Source of the DNA: SFJ001 sp045118955
Lineage (GTDB): Bacteria > Bacillota > Clostridia > Oscillospirales > Ruminococcaceae
Length of the DNA stretch: 6,774 bases
NCBI GenBank assembly: GCA_045118955.1
Contig: JBGVKB010000051.1
Location: 1 to 6,774 of the forward strand
Direction of reading: 5' to 3'
The position numbers were made by a program, and so were the translations under genes. This document shows, piece after piece, positions 1-5,274 of this stretch (position 1 is the first letter of the stretch; every line of letters begins with the position of its first letter). The notes beneath the pieces were generated by a model, which had not been told where the DNA came from, made no database searches, and was given only the letters and a program-made list of their open reading frames with translations.

Positions 1-24
1 CCTGCATGATCTGAGGAGGTACAT

Positions 25-297
25 ATGGACATCAACGTATTGGGCATCACCGGCGTGGCCGGTATCACCGTGATCTGTTATCTGGCCGCGCTGGCCATCA
101 AGCAGACACCGCTGGCCAACAAGTGGCTGCCGTCCATCTGCGGCGTGCTGGGCGGTCTGCTTGGTGTGGTCGGTATGCACACCATGGCCGAGTTCCCCGC
201 CGCCGACGTGATCACCGCGCTGGCCGTGGGCATCGTCTCCGGCCTCGCCGCTACCGGCGCGGATCAGGTGGCCAAGCAGCTGAGCCGCCAGGAGTAA
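25..297 (+). CDS. Phage holin, three-helix class (Hol44-like)
   Basis: This 90-residue membrane protein has the layout of small phage holins, which permeabilise the inner membrane at the end of infection so that endolysin can reach the peptidoglycan. Three hydrophobic segments are visible, at about residues 6-25, 34-53 and 59-78. A short basic loop (KQTPLANKW) separates the first two, and the tail is charged (KQLSRQE). The central 'WLPSICGVLGGLLGVV' and the 'GIVSGLAATGADQ' near the end resemble the Hol44 / holin superfamily V pattern; this is recalled, not searched. The start is set by a near-perfect GAGGAGGT ribosome site at 13-20, four bases before the ATG. The stop is followed within a few bases by the NrdD-tail-like frame and then by a terminator, so this is the last part of a transcript entering from the left. 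No endolysin is visible; it may lie upstream of the window. A non-phage small membrane protein is a less likely alternative. Confidence 0.8.
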   Translation: MDINVLGITGVAGITVICYLAALAIKQTPLANKWLPSICGVLGGLLGVVGMHTMAEFPAADVITALAVGIVSGLAATGADQVAKQLSRQE

Positions 298-298
298 G

Positions 299-436
299 AC
301 GGGCGATGGCGTCCCCTTCGAGCGCATCCGCCGCATCACCGGCTATCTCGTGGGCACCATGGACAAGTGGAACGACGCCAAAAAGGCCGAGGAGCGCGAC
401 CGTGTGAAGCATGGCGCGGAGACGCCCAGCAAATGA
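299..436 (+). pseudogene. Orphan NrdD-like glycyl-radical tail, no normal start codon
   Basis: Read in the frame ending at the TGA at 434-436, this stretch encodes about 45 residues containing 'RRITGYLVGT', then 'WNDAKKAEERDRVKHG'. This strongly resembles the extreme C-terminus of the anaerobic ribonucleoside-triphosphate reductase NrdD. There the Gly of the R-x-x-GYL motif carries the catalytic glycyl radical; here it would be the codon at 341-343. The catalytic barrel and the zinc cysteines are absent. The frame is closed upstream by TGA at 281-283 and offers no ATG, GTG or TTG before the motif; the first is a GTG at 350-352, after the key Gly. An ACG at 299-301 sits just after an AGGAG (290-294) and could be a decayed or non-standard start. 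Alternatively the ATG at 306-308, in another frame, would join the motif after a one-base slip or indel in the C run at 313-316. The short spacing after the holin suggests a shared transcript. Whether a protein is made is unresolved. Confidence 0.55.
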
Positions 437-446
437 CAGGCAAGCA

Positions 447-493
447 AAAAAATCCCCCGAACTACTCTGTATGAGCGGTTCGGGGGATTTTTT
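447..493 (+). terminator. Strong intrinsic terminator after the phage-like genes
   Basis: The arms 447-462 and 478-493 are perfectly complementary over 16 base pairs. The core pairs ATCCCCCGAAC with GTTCGGGGGAT around a 15-base loop, and the stem is followed by a run of six T. The left arm starts with seven A, so the hairpin could also stop minus-strand transcription running from the tRNA side. It lies 11 bases after the stop of the NrdD-tail frame. Confidence 0.9.
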
Positions 494-520
494 GGCAGGC
501 AATGATGCGGATCGGGAAAT

Positions 521-538
521 CGGTACGAAAACGGTACG
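521..538. repeat. Direct repeat CGGTACG x2, 11-base period
   Basis: CGGTACG occurs at 521-527 and again at 532-538, separated by AAAA, so the copies are one DNA helical turn apart. It lies in the AT-rich spacer between the phage-like terminator and the tRNA terminator. It may be a protein binding site, for example for a recombinase or repressor, or it may be chance; the sequence does not decide. Confidence 0.3.
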
Positions 539-620
539 CACAGTGCAGGGCATTTTTGTTCTTTTTTGGGAATTTTTTTCTTCCGAGAATTGCGAGCGAT
601 TTTCAAAAAACAACGATAAA

Positions 621-656
621 CAAAAGAAAAAACCCGGAACTCTCGTTCCGGGTTTT
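621..656 (-). terminator. Intrinsic terminator of the tRNA-Val transcript
   Basis: On the minus strand a 12-base-pair stem (arms 645-656 and 629-640, core GTTCCGGG/CCCGGAAC, four-base loop TCTC) is followed by a T-rich run made from the A-rich stretch 621-632. The stem begins at the last base of the encoded CCA, so the tRNA precursor has almost no trailer before the terminator. Confidence 0.85.
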
Positions 657-731
657 GGTGGGCGGTAAGGAACTCGAATCCCTGACCCCCTGCACGTCAA
701 GCAGGTGCTCTACCAGCTGAGCTAACCGCCC
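656..731 (-). tRNA. tRNA-Val, anticodon GAC
   Basis: The minus strand folds into a complete cloverleaf of 76 bases including an encoded CCA (complement of 656-658). The acceptor stem pairs GGGCGGT with ACCGCCC, followed by discriminator A (659). The D-arm contains TAGCTCAGCTGGTAGAGCA. The anticodon stem is CCTGC/GCAGG with the loop TTGACGT, giving anticodon GAC (complement of 696-698), which reads GUC and GUU valine codons. The T-arm contains the GGATTCGAGTTCC pattern around the invariant TTCGA. It has its own upstream promoter and a terminator directly after it, so it looks like a single-gene transcript. Its 3' end faces the phage-like genes on the left. Confidence 0.97.
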
Positions 732-762
732 TCATTGCGCGCCACTGAGTGACTGCCTGATT

Positions 763-791
763 ATTATAGCAGGCGGGGCGTGGGATTGCAA
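763..791 (-). promoter_or_regulatory. Sigma-A-type promoter of tRNA-Val
   Basis: On the minus strand a perfect -10 TATAAT (complement of 763-768) is preceded by TGC, an extended -10. A -35 TTGCAA (complement of 786-791; four of six match TTGACA) lies 17 bases upstream. Transcription should start around 755-757, giving a leader of about 25 bases before the mature 5' end at 731. Confidence 0.8.
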
Positions 792-801
792 GCCCTTTTT
801 G

Positions 802-836
802 AAAAAAAGTTGAAAAATTTCGCGGTTCGTGCCGCG
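802..836 (-). terminator. Probable terminator of the azlCD-DUF378 operon
   Basis: Just after the DUF378 stop on the minus strand there is a short GC stem (CGCGG/CCGCG, arms 832-836 and 821-825, six-base loop). AAATTTTT and then a second run of seven T follow (complement of 802-808). The stem is only five pairs, so this is a moderate call, but the position between the operon end and the tRNA promoter fits. Confidence 0.55.
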
Positions 837-843
837 GGAACGG

Positions 844-1047
844 TCAGTCCCGGCTGCCCATGCCCAGCAGACCGGGGATGGCCCCGATGGCCGCCGCGCC
901 CACCAGCGTGTACACGGCGCGGCTCAGCAGCGAGGCGCTGCCGCCCAGCAGCCAGCCCACTGCGTCAAAGCTGAACAGCCCCACCAGGCCCCAGTTAAGG
1001 CCGCCCACGATGAGCAGCAGGACGCAGATCTTGTGGAACATTTCCAT
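844..1047 (-). CDS. DUF378 family small membrane protein
   Basis: This 67-residue protein has two hydrophobic segments, at about residues 7-25 and 44-62. It carries the signature GGLNWGLVGLF (15-25) of the DUF378 family, short bacterial membrane proteins of unknown function. The start at 1047 is chosen because a full AGGAGG (complement of 1055-1060) lies seven bases upstream; a start further upstream would add a proline- and glycine-rich stretch unlike the family. It follows azlD on the same strand, 67 bases downstream, and no promoter is visible in that gap, so it is probably co-transcribed with azlCD. The gap holds two GC-rich hairpins, at 1097-1114 and 1064-1080. A role in amino acid export cannot be inferred from this position alone. 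Confidence 0.88.
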   Translation of the reverse strand: MEMFHKICVLLLIVGGLNWGLVGLFSFDAVGWLLGGSASLLSRAVYTLVGAAAIGAIPGLLGMGSRD

Positions 1048-1063
1048 GTGCTTGCCTCCTTTC

Positions 1064-1080
1064 GGCGGCGCAGGGCCGCC
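1064..1080 (-). promoter_or_regulatory. GC hairpin just upstream of the DUF378 ribosome site
   Basis: The minus strand reads GGCGGC, a five-base loop, then GCCGCC, a perfect six-pair stem. The stem ends three bases before the AGGAGG of DUF378. It could influence translation or protect a processed transcript; no T run follows, so it is not a normal terminator. Confidence 0.35.
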
Positions 1081-1096
1081 CGTCTGGAGGAAGTAT

Positions 1097-1114
1097 GCCC
1101 CACCGCGGCGGGGC
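1097..1114 (-). other. Intercistronic hairpin directly after azlD stop
   Basis: Immediately after the azlD TAA the minus strand reads GCCCCGCCGCGGTGGGGC, which folds on itself with a stem of about seven pairs including one G-T. No T run follows, so it is more likely a 3'-stabilising or attenuating hairpin between azlD and DUF378 than a full terminator. Confidence 0.4.
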
Positions 1115-1438
1115 TTATGCAAACACCACCTGCACCAGCAGCATATACAGCGCCGTGCCGCCGCCGATGCTCAGGGCGAGGTTGTGCTTCCAATGGTGCG
1201 CCAGCACCACAAACAGCCCCGCCAGCAGCTCGGGCAGGGCGTGGGGCCAGGTCAGCGGCGCGATGCCCTTGAAGCAGTACACCACCAGCATACCGATGAC
1301 CGCCCCGGGCAGCACCGCGCCCAGATACCGCACAAAGGCCGGCACCTCGCCCCGGAACACCCAGAAGGGCAGCGCCCGGGTGAGCAGGGTGGCCGCCGCG
1401 ATGATGAGAATGGTCACGAGCGCCTGTGTCTGGGTCAT
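1115..1438 (-). CDS. azlD: Branched-chain amino acid exporter small subunit AzlD
   Basis: This 107-residue hydrophobic protein matches the AzlD family, the small partner of AzlC in branched-chain amino acid export; in E. coli the equivalent pair is YgaZ/YgaH. Visible family features are the N-terminal helix with 'LLTRALPFWVF' (18-28), 'YLGAVLPGAVIGMLVVYC' in the middle (38-55), and a final helix ending 'YMLLVQVVFA'. The length is typical. Its ATG (1436-1438) overlaps the azlC stop in the four-base arrangement ATGA, which indicates translational coupling and fits a two-subunit complex in the cytoplasmic membrane. A longer reading with a start up to 1612 runs through azlC in another frame and is not credible. 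Substrate specificity (leucine, isoleucine, valine and analogues) rests on the family. Confidence 0.93.
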   Translation of the reverse strand: MTQTQALVTILIIAAATLLTRALPFWVFRGEVPAFVRYLGAVLPGAVIGMLVVYCFKGIAPLTWPHALPELLAGLFVVLAHHWKHNLALSIGGGTALYMLLVQVVFA

Positions 1439-2139
1439 GCCTGCACCTCCTCGCCGGTGATGGGGGCCAGCCGGCCGTGCAGGGCGGTCAGCCCCGCAAA
1501 GATGGCCGCCATGGCAAAGGGAATGAACCCCTCCGGGCCGAACACCGCCACGCACACCGCCGACGCGCCCACCCCCAGCAGGGCGGGCAGGCGGCTTTTG
1601 GCGCTCTCCCACTGCTCCACAAAGATGACCAGAAACAGCGCGGTCATGGCGAAGTCGATGCCGGTGGAGTCAAAGGGCAGCGCCGCGCCCATGACGCTGC
1701 CCAGCAGGCTGCCGCTCACCCAGTACAGGTGATCCAGCGCGGTGAGGAAGAAGTCGTACCAGCCCTTGTCCACCCCTTCGGGTGCGTCGCCGGCGCACAG
1801 CAGGGAGTAGGTCTCGTCGGTGAGGCCAAAGATGAGGTAGGGCTTCAGCCCGCCCCGCTTTGCGAACCGCCCCAGCATGGACAGCCCGTAGAACAGGTGC
1901 CGGGCGTTGACCGTAAAGGCCACCAGCCCCGCCGTGAGCGGCGCAAAGGGGCCGCCGAGCAGCCCTACCGCCACAAACTGCATACTGCCCGCGTAGATCA
2001 GCCCGCTCATCAGCAGCGCCCACAGGGGGCCGAAGCCGGCCTCCCGCAGCAGCACGCCGAAGGCAATGCCCAAAAACAGATAGCCGGTCATCACCGGCAG
2101 CGTGCGGGGAAACGCCGCCCGCAGTGCTTTGATGCGCAT
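1435..2139 (-). CDS. azlC: Branched-chain amino acid exporter large subunit AzlC
   Basis: This 234-residue multi-pass membrane protein is the permease subunit of the AzlCD exporter. Family hallmarks are visible in order: 'PVMTGYLFLGIAFGVL' in the first helix (15-30), 'SGLIYAGSMQFVAVGLL' (45-61), 'NARHLFYGLSM' (78-88) and 'FGLTDETYSLL' (104-114), followed by hydrophobic segments to the C-terminus. The length is normal. The start at 2139 has a GAGG (complement of 2147-2150) seven bases upstream and is the usual family N-terminus (MRIKALRAAFPRTLPV). It is the first gene of the minus-strand unit azlC-azlD-DUF378, read from the promoter at 2191-2218. No regulator of the AzlB/Lrp type is in the window. 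It should act in the cytoplasmic membrane to expel excess branched-chain amino acids or toxic analogues. Confidence 0.95.
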   Translation of the reverse strand: MRIKALRAAFPRTLPVMTGYLFLGIAFGVLLREAGFGPLWALLMSGLIYAGSMQFVAVGLLGGPFAPLTAGLVAFTVNARHLFYGLSMLGRFAKRGGLKPYLIFGLTDETYSLLCAGDAPEGVDKGWYDFFLTALDHLYWVSGSLLGSVMGAALPFDSTGIDFAMTALFLVIFVEQWESAKSRLPALLGVGASAVCVAVFGPEGFIPFAMAAIFAGLTALHGRLAPITGEEVQA

Positions 2140-2190
2140 GGTGGAACCTCACTTTTTCGGTGTGATGACGCAAAGCGCGCCGATGCTTTT

Positions 2191-2218
2191 ATTATACACG
2201 AATTTGGGGCTGGGGCAA
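2191..2218 (-). promoter_or_regulatory. Promoter of the azlCD operon
   Basis: The minus strand shows a perfect -10 TATAAT (complement of 2191-2196) with TTGCCC (complement of 2213-2218; four of six match) 16 bases upstream as the -35. Transcription would start near 2184, leaving a leader of about 45 bases before azlC. Confidence 0.65.
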
Positions 2219-2219
2219 G

Positions 2220-2547
2220 ATGGGGCGGGATGCGGTGCGGGCGTTGGGTTTGCGGCCGCGGCGGCGCGGGGGCGTGGTTTGCCCGGGAGCCGCCCCCGCG
2301 CACAGCGCGGCCTTCCCCCTTTTGGGGGGCTTGCGGTCTGCCGCTGCCGGGGGCAGAGAAAGGCAGTCCGCAGGCGGCGCGGCGGTCAAGCGTCCGCAAG
2401 AGCGGATGAGGGACGGCGGCTGTCCCCCGGTGTGCCATGCAAAACGCCGCGCCCGTCCCCGCCCCCCGCGTTTTACTCTGAACGCTTGCTTTGCCGCCGG
2501 GCGGCGGCGCGCTCTGCAAATTTTTCCGCGGATTAAACTTTGCGGTA
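2220..2547. other. Gene-free GC-rich spacer with many inverted repeats
   Basis: About 330 bases between the divergent azlC and PAP2 promoters hold no credible gene: the open frames here are low-complexity Arg/Pro/Ala/Gly products without ribosome sites. The stretch does hold a series of self-complementary segments. These are CCGCGC-ACA-GCGCGG (2296-2310), CCCCC-TTTT-GGGGG (2315-2328), an 11-pair stem with one mismatch (2332-2342 with 2362-2372) enclosing CTGCC-GGG-GGCAG (2344-2356), TCCGC-AAGA-GCGGA (2393-2406), AAAACGC with GCGTTTT (2441-2447, 2468-2474), and GCCGCC-GGGC-GGCGGC (2493-2508). CTTGCGG at 2330-2336 could instead pair with CCGCAAG at 2394-2400. It may be a structured RNA, a dispersed intergenic repeat, or simply chance pairing in GC-rich DNA. 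Confidence 0.5.
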
Positions 2548-2576
2548 TTGAGTCCCGGGGGTGCGGGGTTTATAAT
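2548..2576 (+). promoter_or_regulatory. Promoter of the PAP2-aminopeptidase unit
   Basis: TTGAGT (2548-2553; TTGA matches the -35) and a perfect TATAAT (2571-2576) are separated by 17 bases, the ideal spacing. Transcription would start near 2583, giving a leader of about 45 bases before the ATG at 2628. Confidence 0.8.
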
Positions 2577-2627
2577 AGACCTGTGCCCCAAAACCGGGCG
2601 AATCTCCCCCGAAAGGAACCATTTATC

Positions 2628-3311
2628 ATGAAAACTTTACACGGTGCGGCCGGCTGGGTGCGGGCAAACCCCCACAGCCTCGCCATGCTGTACTTCGTCT
2701 TTTACCTCGTGGGCTTCTTCAGCCTTGAGCAGCTCAACCAGACCGAGTTCCACCTCATCACCTGCCCGCTGGACGACCTCATCCCCTTCTGCGAGTGGTT
2801 CATCCTGCCCTACGGGCTGTGGTTTCTGGTCATGCCCGGCTCGCTCATCTACTTCATGTTCCGGGAAAAGGACGCCTTCCTCGACCTGGCGTTCATCATG
2901 TTCACCGGCATGACCTTCTGTCTGGCGCTGTATCTGGTCTGGCCCAACGGCCTTGACCTGCGGGTGGACGTGCAGCCCGACAACTGGGCCGCCCGGCTGG
3001 TCATCGCCCTGCAGGGCTTCGACACCCCCACCAACGTCTGCCCCTCCATCCATGTGTCCAGCACCGTGGCGGTGGAGCTGGCCGTGCGCCACAGCGAGAG
3101 CTTCAAGCGCCGCCCCATCGCCAAGGCGGTCAACTCGGCGGCCTGCCTGAGCATCTGTCTGGCCACCATGTTTTTGAAGCAGCACTCGGTGGTGGACGTG
3201 GTCGCCGGCATCGCCCTGAGCCTTGTGCTGGCGTGGGTGGCATGGCACACCGACTGGCGCGGCGCGCTGGCAAAGACCCCGCTGCGGGTGCTGCTGGCGA
3301 AACACCTCTGA
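2628..3311 (+). CDS. PAP2-family membrane phosphatase
   Basis: This 227-residue integral membrane protein belongs to the PAP2 (phosphatidic acid phosphatase type 2) superfamily, whose members remove or transfer phosphate from lipid or other phosphoesters at the membrane. The second and third superfamily motifs are visible: CPSIHVSS (138-145, with Ser140 and His142) and KQHSVVDVVAG (184-194, where His186 and Asp190 form the catalytic H-x-x-x-D pair). The first motif, normally K-x6-R-P, is not evident, as in the PAP2_3-like branch related to inositol phosphorylceramide and sphingomyelin synthases. Hydrophobic segments lie at about 18-37, 55-78, 86-106, 168-183 and 186-206. The start at 2628 follows GAAAGGA at 2611-2617; the frame is open further upstream, but that part has no protein-like character. 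The aminopeptidase gene follows 21 bases later. The substrate is unknown; undecaprenyl pyrophosphate or a phospholipid are family possibilities. Confidence 0.87.
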   Translation: MKTLHGAAGWVRANPHSLAMLYFVFYLVGFFSLEQLNQTEFHLITCPLDDLIPFCEWFILPYGLWFLVMPGSLIYFMFREKDAFLDLAFIMFTGMTFCLALYLVWPNGLDLRVDVQPDNWAARLVIALQGFDTPTNVCPSIHVSSTVAVELAVRHSESFKRRPIAKAVNSAACLSICLATMFLKQHSVVDVVAGIALSLVLAWVAWHTDWRGALAKTPLRVLLAKHL

Positions 3312-3332
3312 GCTTACCAAAGGAGAAACACC

Positions 3333-5111
3333 ATGAACGAGCTTCGCACCCCTGCCGACCGTCTGGCCGCGCTGCGCCGGGAGATGACCCGCCGCGGGCT
3401 GGACGGATACCTTGTCCCCAGCGGGGACGACCACGCCAGCGAGTACGCCGGGGAGCACTTTGGCTGCCGGGCGTGGCTGTCCGGGTTCACCGGGTCGGCG
3501 GGTACGGTGGCGGTCACCGCCGAGTCCGCCGGACTCTGGACGGACGGACGATACTTTTTGCAGGCGGAGGCCCAGCTTGCGGGCAGCGGCATCGACCTGT
3601 ACCGCATGGGCGAGCCGGGCGTGCCCACCCTGGGCGGCTGGCTGGCGCAGCACCTGCCCCCCGAGGGGGTGCTGGGCTTTGACGGCCGGGTGCTGCCCGC
3701 CCGCGCCGCCGACCGCCTTGCCGAACAGCTTGCCGAGGGGCAGACGCTGGACGGCGGCCATGACCTGGTGGGGGACATCTGGGAGGGACGGCCCGCCCTG
3801 TCCTGCGCACCTGTCTGGGAGCAGCCCGCCGCGCTGGCGGGGCGCACCCGCGCCGAAAAGCTGACCGACCTGCGCCGGGAGATGGCGGAGCTGGGCGCCG
3901 ACCGTCTGGTGCTGCCCGCGCTGGACGACGTGGCGTGGCTGCTGAACCTGCGGGGCGGGGACGTGGCCTGCAGCCCGGTGGCGCTGGCCTTTGCGGCGGT
4001 GGAGCCGGAGCGGGCGGTGCTGTTCGTGCAGCCGGAGGCACTGCGCCCGGAGCTGTGCGCGGCGCTGGCCGCCGACGGGGTGGAGCTTGCCCCCTACGGC
4101 GGGGTGTACGGATATGTGGAGGGTCTGCCCGAGGGGGCGGCGCTGTGGCTCGACCCGGAGCAGGCCAGCCACGCCCTGTGGAGCCGGGTGCCCGCCCATG
4201 TGCTGCTTCTGGACGAGCCAAGCCCGGTGCAGGCGGCCAAGGCGGTGAAGAACCCCGCCGAGCAGGAGGGGATGCGCCGGGCGCACCGGAAGGACGGCGC
4301 GGCGCTGTGCCGCTTTTTGTACTGGCTGAAGGGCGCGGTGGGGCGCGAAAAAATCACCGAGCGGAGCGCGGCGGCGCGGCTGGAGGCGCTGCGAAGCGAG
4401 CAGCCCGGATACCTCGGCCCCAGCTTTGAGACCATCGCCGGCTATGGGCCGCACGGGGCCATCGTCCACTACGCCGCCACCCCCGAGAGCGACGCGGCGC
4501 TGCAGCCCCGGGGCCTGCTGCTGCTGGACAGCGGCGGCCAGTACGCGGAGGGCACCACCGACGTGACCCGCACCGTGGCGCTGGGCGAGCTGACCGCCGA
4601 GGAGCGGGCCATGTTCACGCTGGTGCTGCGGTGCCATCTGGCGCTGGGCGGGGCGAAGTTCCGCCGCGGGGTCACCGGGCACGGGCTGGACGCCATCGCC
4701 CGCGCCCCCATGTGGGCGGAGGGGCTGGACTACAACCACGGCACCGGCCACGGCGTGGGCTGTCTGCTGAACGTCCACGAGGGGCCTGTGCGGGTGGGCT
4801 GGCGCGGGCCGACGGTGGAGTTTGAGCCGGGCATGGTCACCTCCAACGAGCCGGGCTTTTACAAGGCGGGGGCCTTCGGGGTGCGCACCGAGAACCTGAT
4901 GCTCTGCCGCGCCGCCGAGGGGGACTTTTTGGAGTTCGAGCCGCTGACCCTCGCGCCCATCGACCTTGACGCCATCGACCCGGCAGCGCTGTCCGCCCGG
5001 GAAAAGGCGCAGCTCAACGCCTACCACGCCCGGGTGTACCGGGAGCTTGCCCCCCTGCTGCCCGCCGACGAGGCGGCATGGCTGGCAAAGGCCACCCGGG
5101 CGGTGGAGTGA
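3333..5111 (+). CDS. Xaa-Pro aminopeptidase, M24B family, three-domain type
   Basis: This 592-residue protein is a full-length cytoplasmic aminopeptidase of the M24B (aminopeptidase P) family, which removes an N-terminal residue preceding proline using a two-metal centre. Two creatinase-like N-terminal domains are seen at about 6-135 (including GYLVPSGDDHASEY and GFTGSAGTVAVT) and 165-310. The pita-bread catalytic domain spans about 312-528 and a short C-terminal domain runs to 592. All five metal ligands are present: Asp399 (LLLLDSGG), Asp410 (GTTDVTR), His473 (GTGHGVG), Glu506 (SNEPGFY) and Glu520 (RTENL). The conserved His379 and His482 are also present. The length fits the long three-domain type rather than the short E. 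coli PepP type. The start at 3333 has AAGGAG at 3320-3325, seven bases upstream. It is probably co-transcribed with the PAP2 gene; no functional link is obvious, so the pairing may be only transcriptional. Confidence 0.95.
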   Translation: MNELRTPADRLAALRREMTRRGLDGYLVPSGDDHASEYAGEHFGCRAWLSGFTGSAGTVAVTAESAGLWTDGRYFLQAEAQLAGSGIDLYRMGEPGVPTLGGWLAQHLPPEGVLGFDGRVLPARAADRLAEQLAEGQTLDGGHDLVGDIWEGRPALSCAPVWEQPAALAGRTRAEKLTDLRREMAELGADRLVLPALDDVAWLLNLRGGDVACSPVALAFAAVEPERAVLFVQPEALRPELCAALAADGVELAPYGGVYGYVEGLPEGAALWLDPEQASHALWSRVPAHVLLLDEPSPVQAAKAVKNPAEQEGMRRAHRKDGAALCRFLYWLKGAVGREKITERSAAARLEALRSEQPGYLGPSFETIAGYGPHGAIVHYAATPESDAALQPRGLLLLDSGGQYAEGTTDVTRTVALGELTAEERAMFTLVLRCHLALGGAKFRRGVTGHGLDAIARAPMWAEGLDYNHGTGHGVGCLLNVHEGPVRVGWRGPTVEFEPGMVTSNEPGFYKAGAFGVRTENLMLCRAAEGDFLEFEPLTLAPIDLDAIDPAALSAREKAQLNAYHARVYRELAPLLPADEAAWLAKATRAVE

Positions 5112-5198
5112 GGGCGGCGGTGCGGCTGACCGTATTGTGCAGGCACAAAACGCCGTGTGCGCAGAACTTATTCACGCCCCGCGCGTACCTTTTACTTC

Positions 5199-5249
5199 AA
5201 AAAACACCCCCGGCAGCAAGCCTTTTTTCAGGCTCGCAGCCGGGGGTGT
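5199..5249 (-). terminator. Terminator shared by convergent MATE and aminopeptidase genes
   Basis: A perfect 11-pair stem joins 5204-5214 (ACACCCCCGGC) to 5239-5249. A second five-pair stem (AGCCT/AGGCT, 5219-5223 with 5230-5234) is nested in its loop. On the minus strand it is followed by six T (complement of 5199-5204), giving an efficient terminator for the MATE gene 25 bases after its stop. On the plus strand only a weak T run (5255-5258) follows, so it may stop aminopeptidase transcripts less well. I see nothing else in 5112-5198. Confidence 0.85.
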
Positions 5250-5274
5250 GGAGGTTTTCTGGTATATGATTCAA

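Noticed and set aside
541..551. GTGCAGGG shared between the spacer (544-551) and the tRNA anticodon arm, as a possible attachment core
   Set aside because: Only eight bases, and in the opposite orientation to the tRNA copy, so it cannot be the direct repeat left by site-specific integration.
411..668. Plus-strand frame of 85 codons through the terminators and into the tRNA
   Set aside because: It is made of two hairpin terminators, AT-rich spacer and the antisense of the tRNA; there is no ribosome site or protein-like pattern.
1426..2409. Open frame of 327 codons antisense to azlC
   Set aside because: Low-complexity composition, no ribosome site, and it runs through the azlC leader and promoter; it is a shadow of the GC-rich real gene.
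2220..2627. Upstream in-frame extension of the PAP2 protein by 136 codons
   Set aside because: The extension would be Arg/Pro/Gly-rich without family resemblance and would contain the promoter at 2548-2576. The ATG at 2628 has a suitable ribosome site and gives a normal membrane-protein start.
2637..5027. Open frame of 796 codons on the minus strand, antisense to the PAP2 and aminopeptidase genes
   Set aside because: It is a product of the very GC-rich third codon positions of the two real genes. It spans both of them, has low-complexity His/Gln/Arg/Gly composition, no recognisable domain and no ribosome site.
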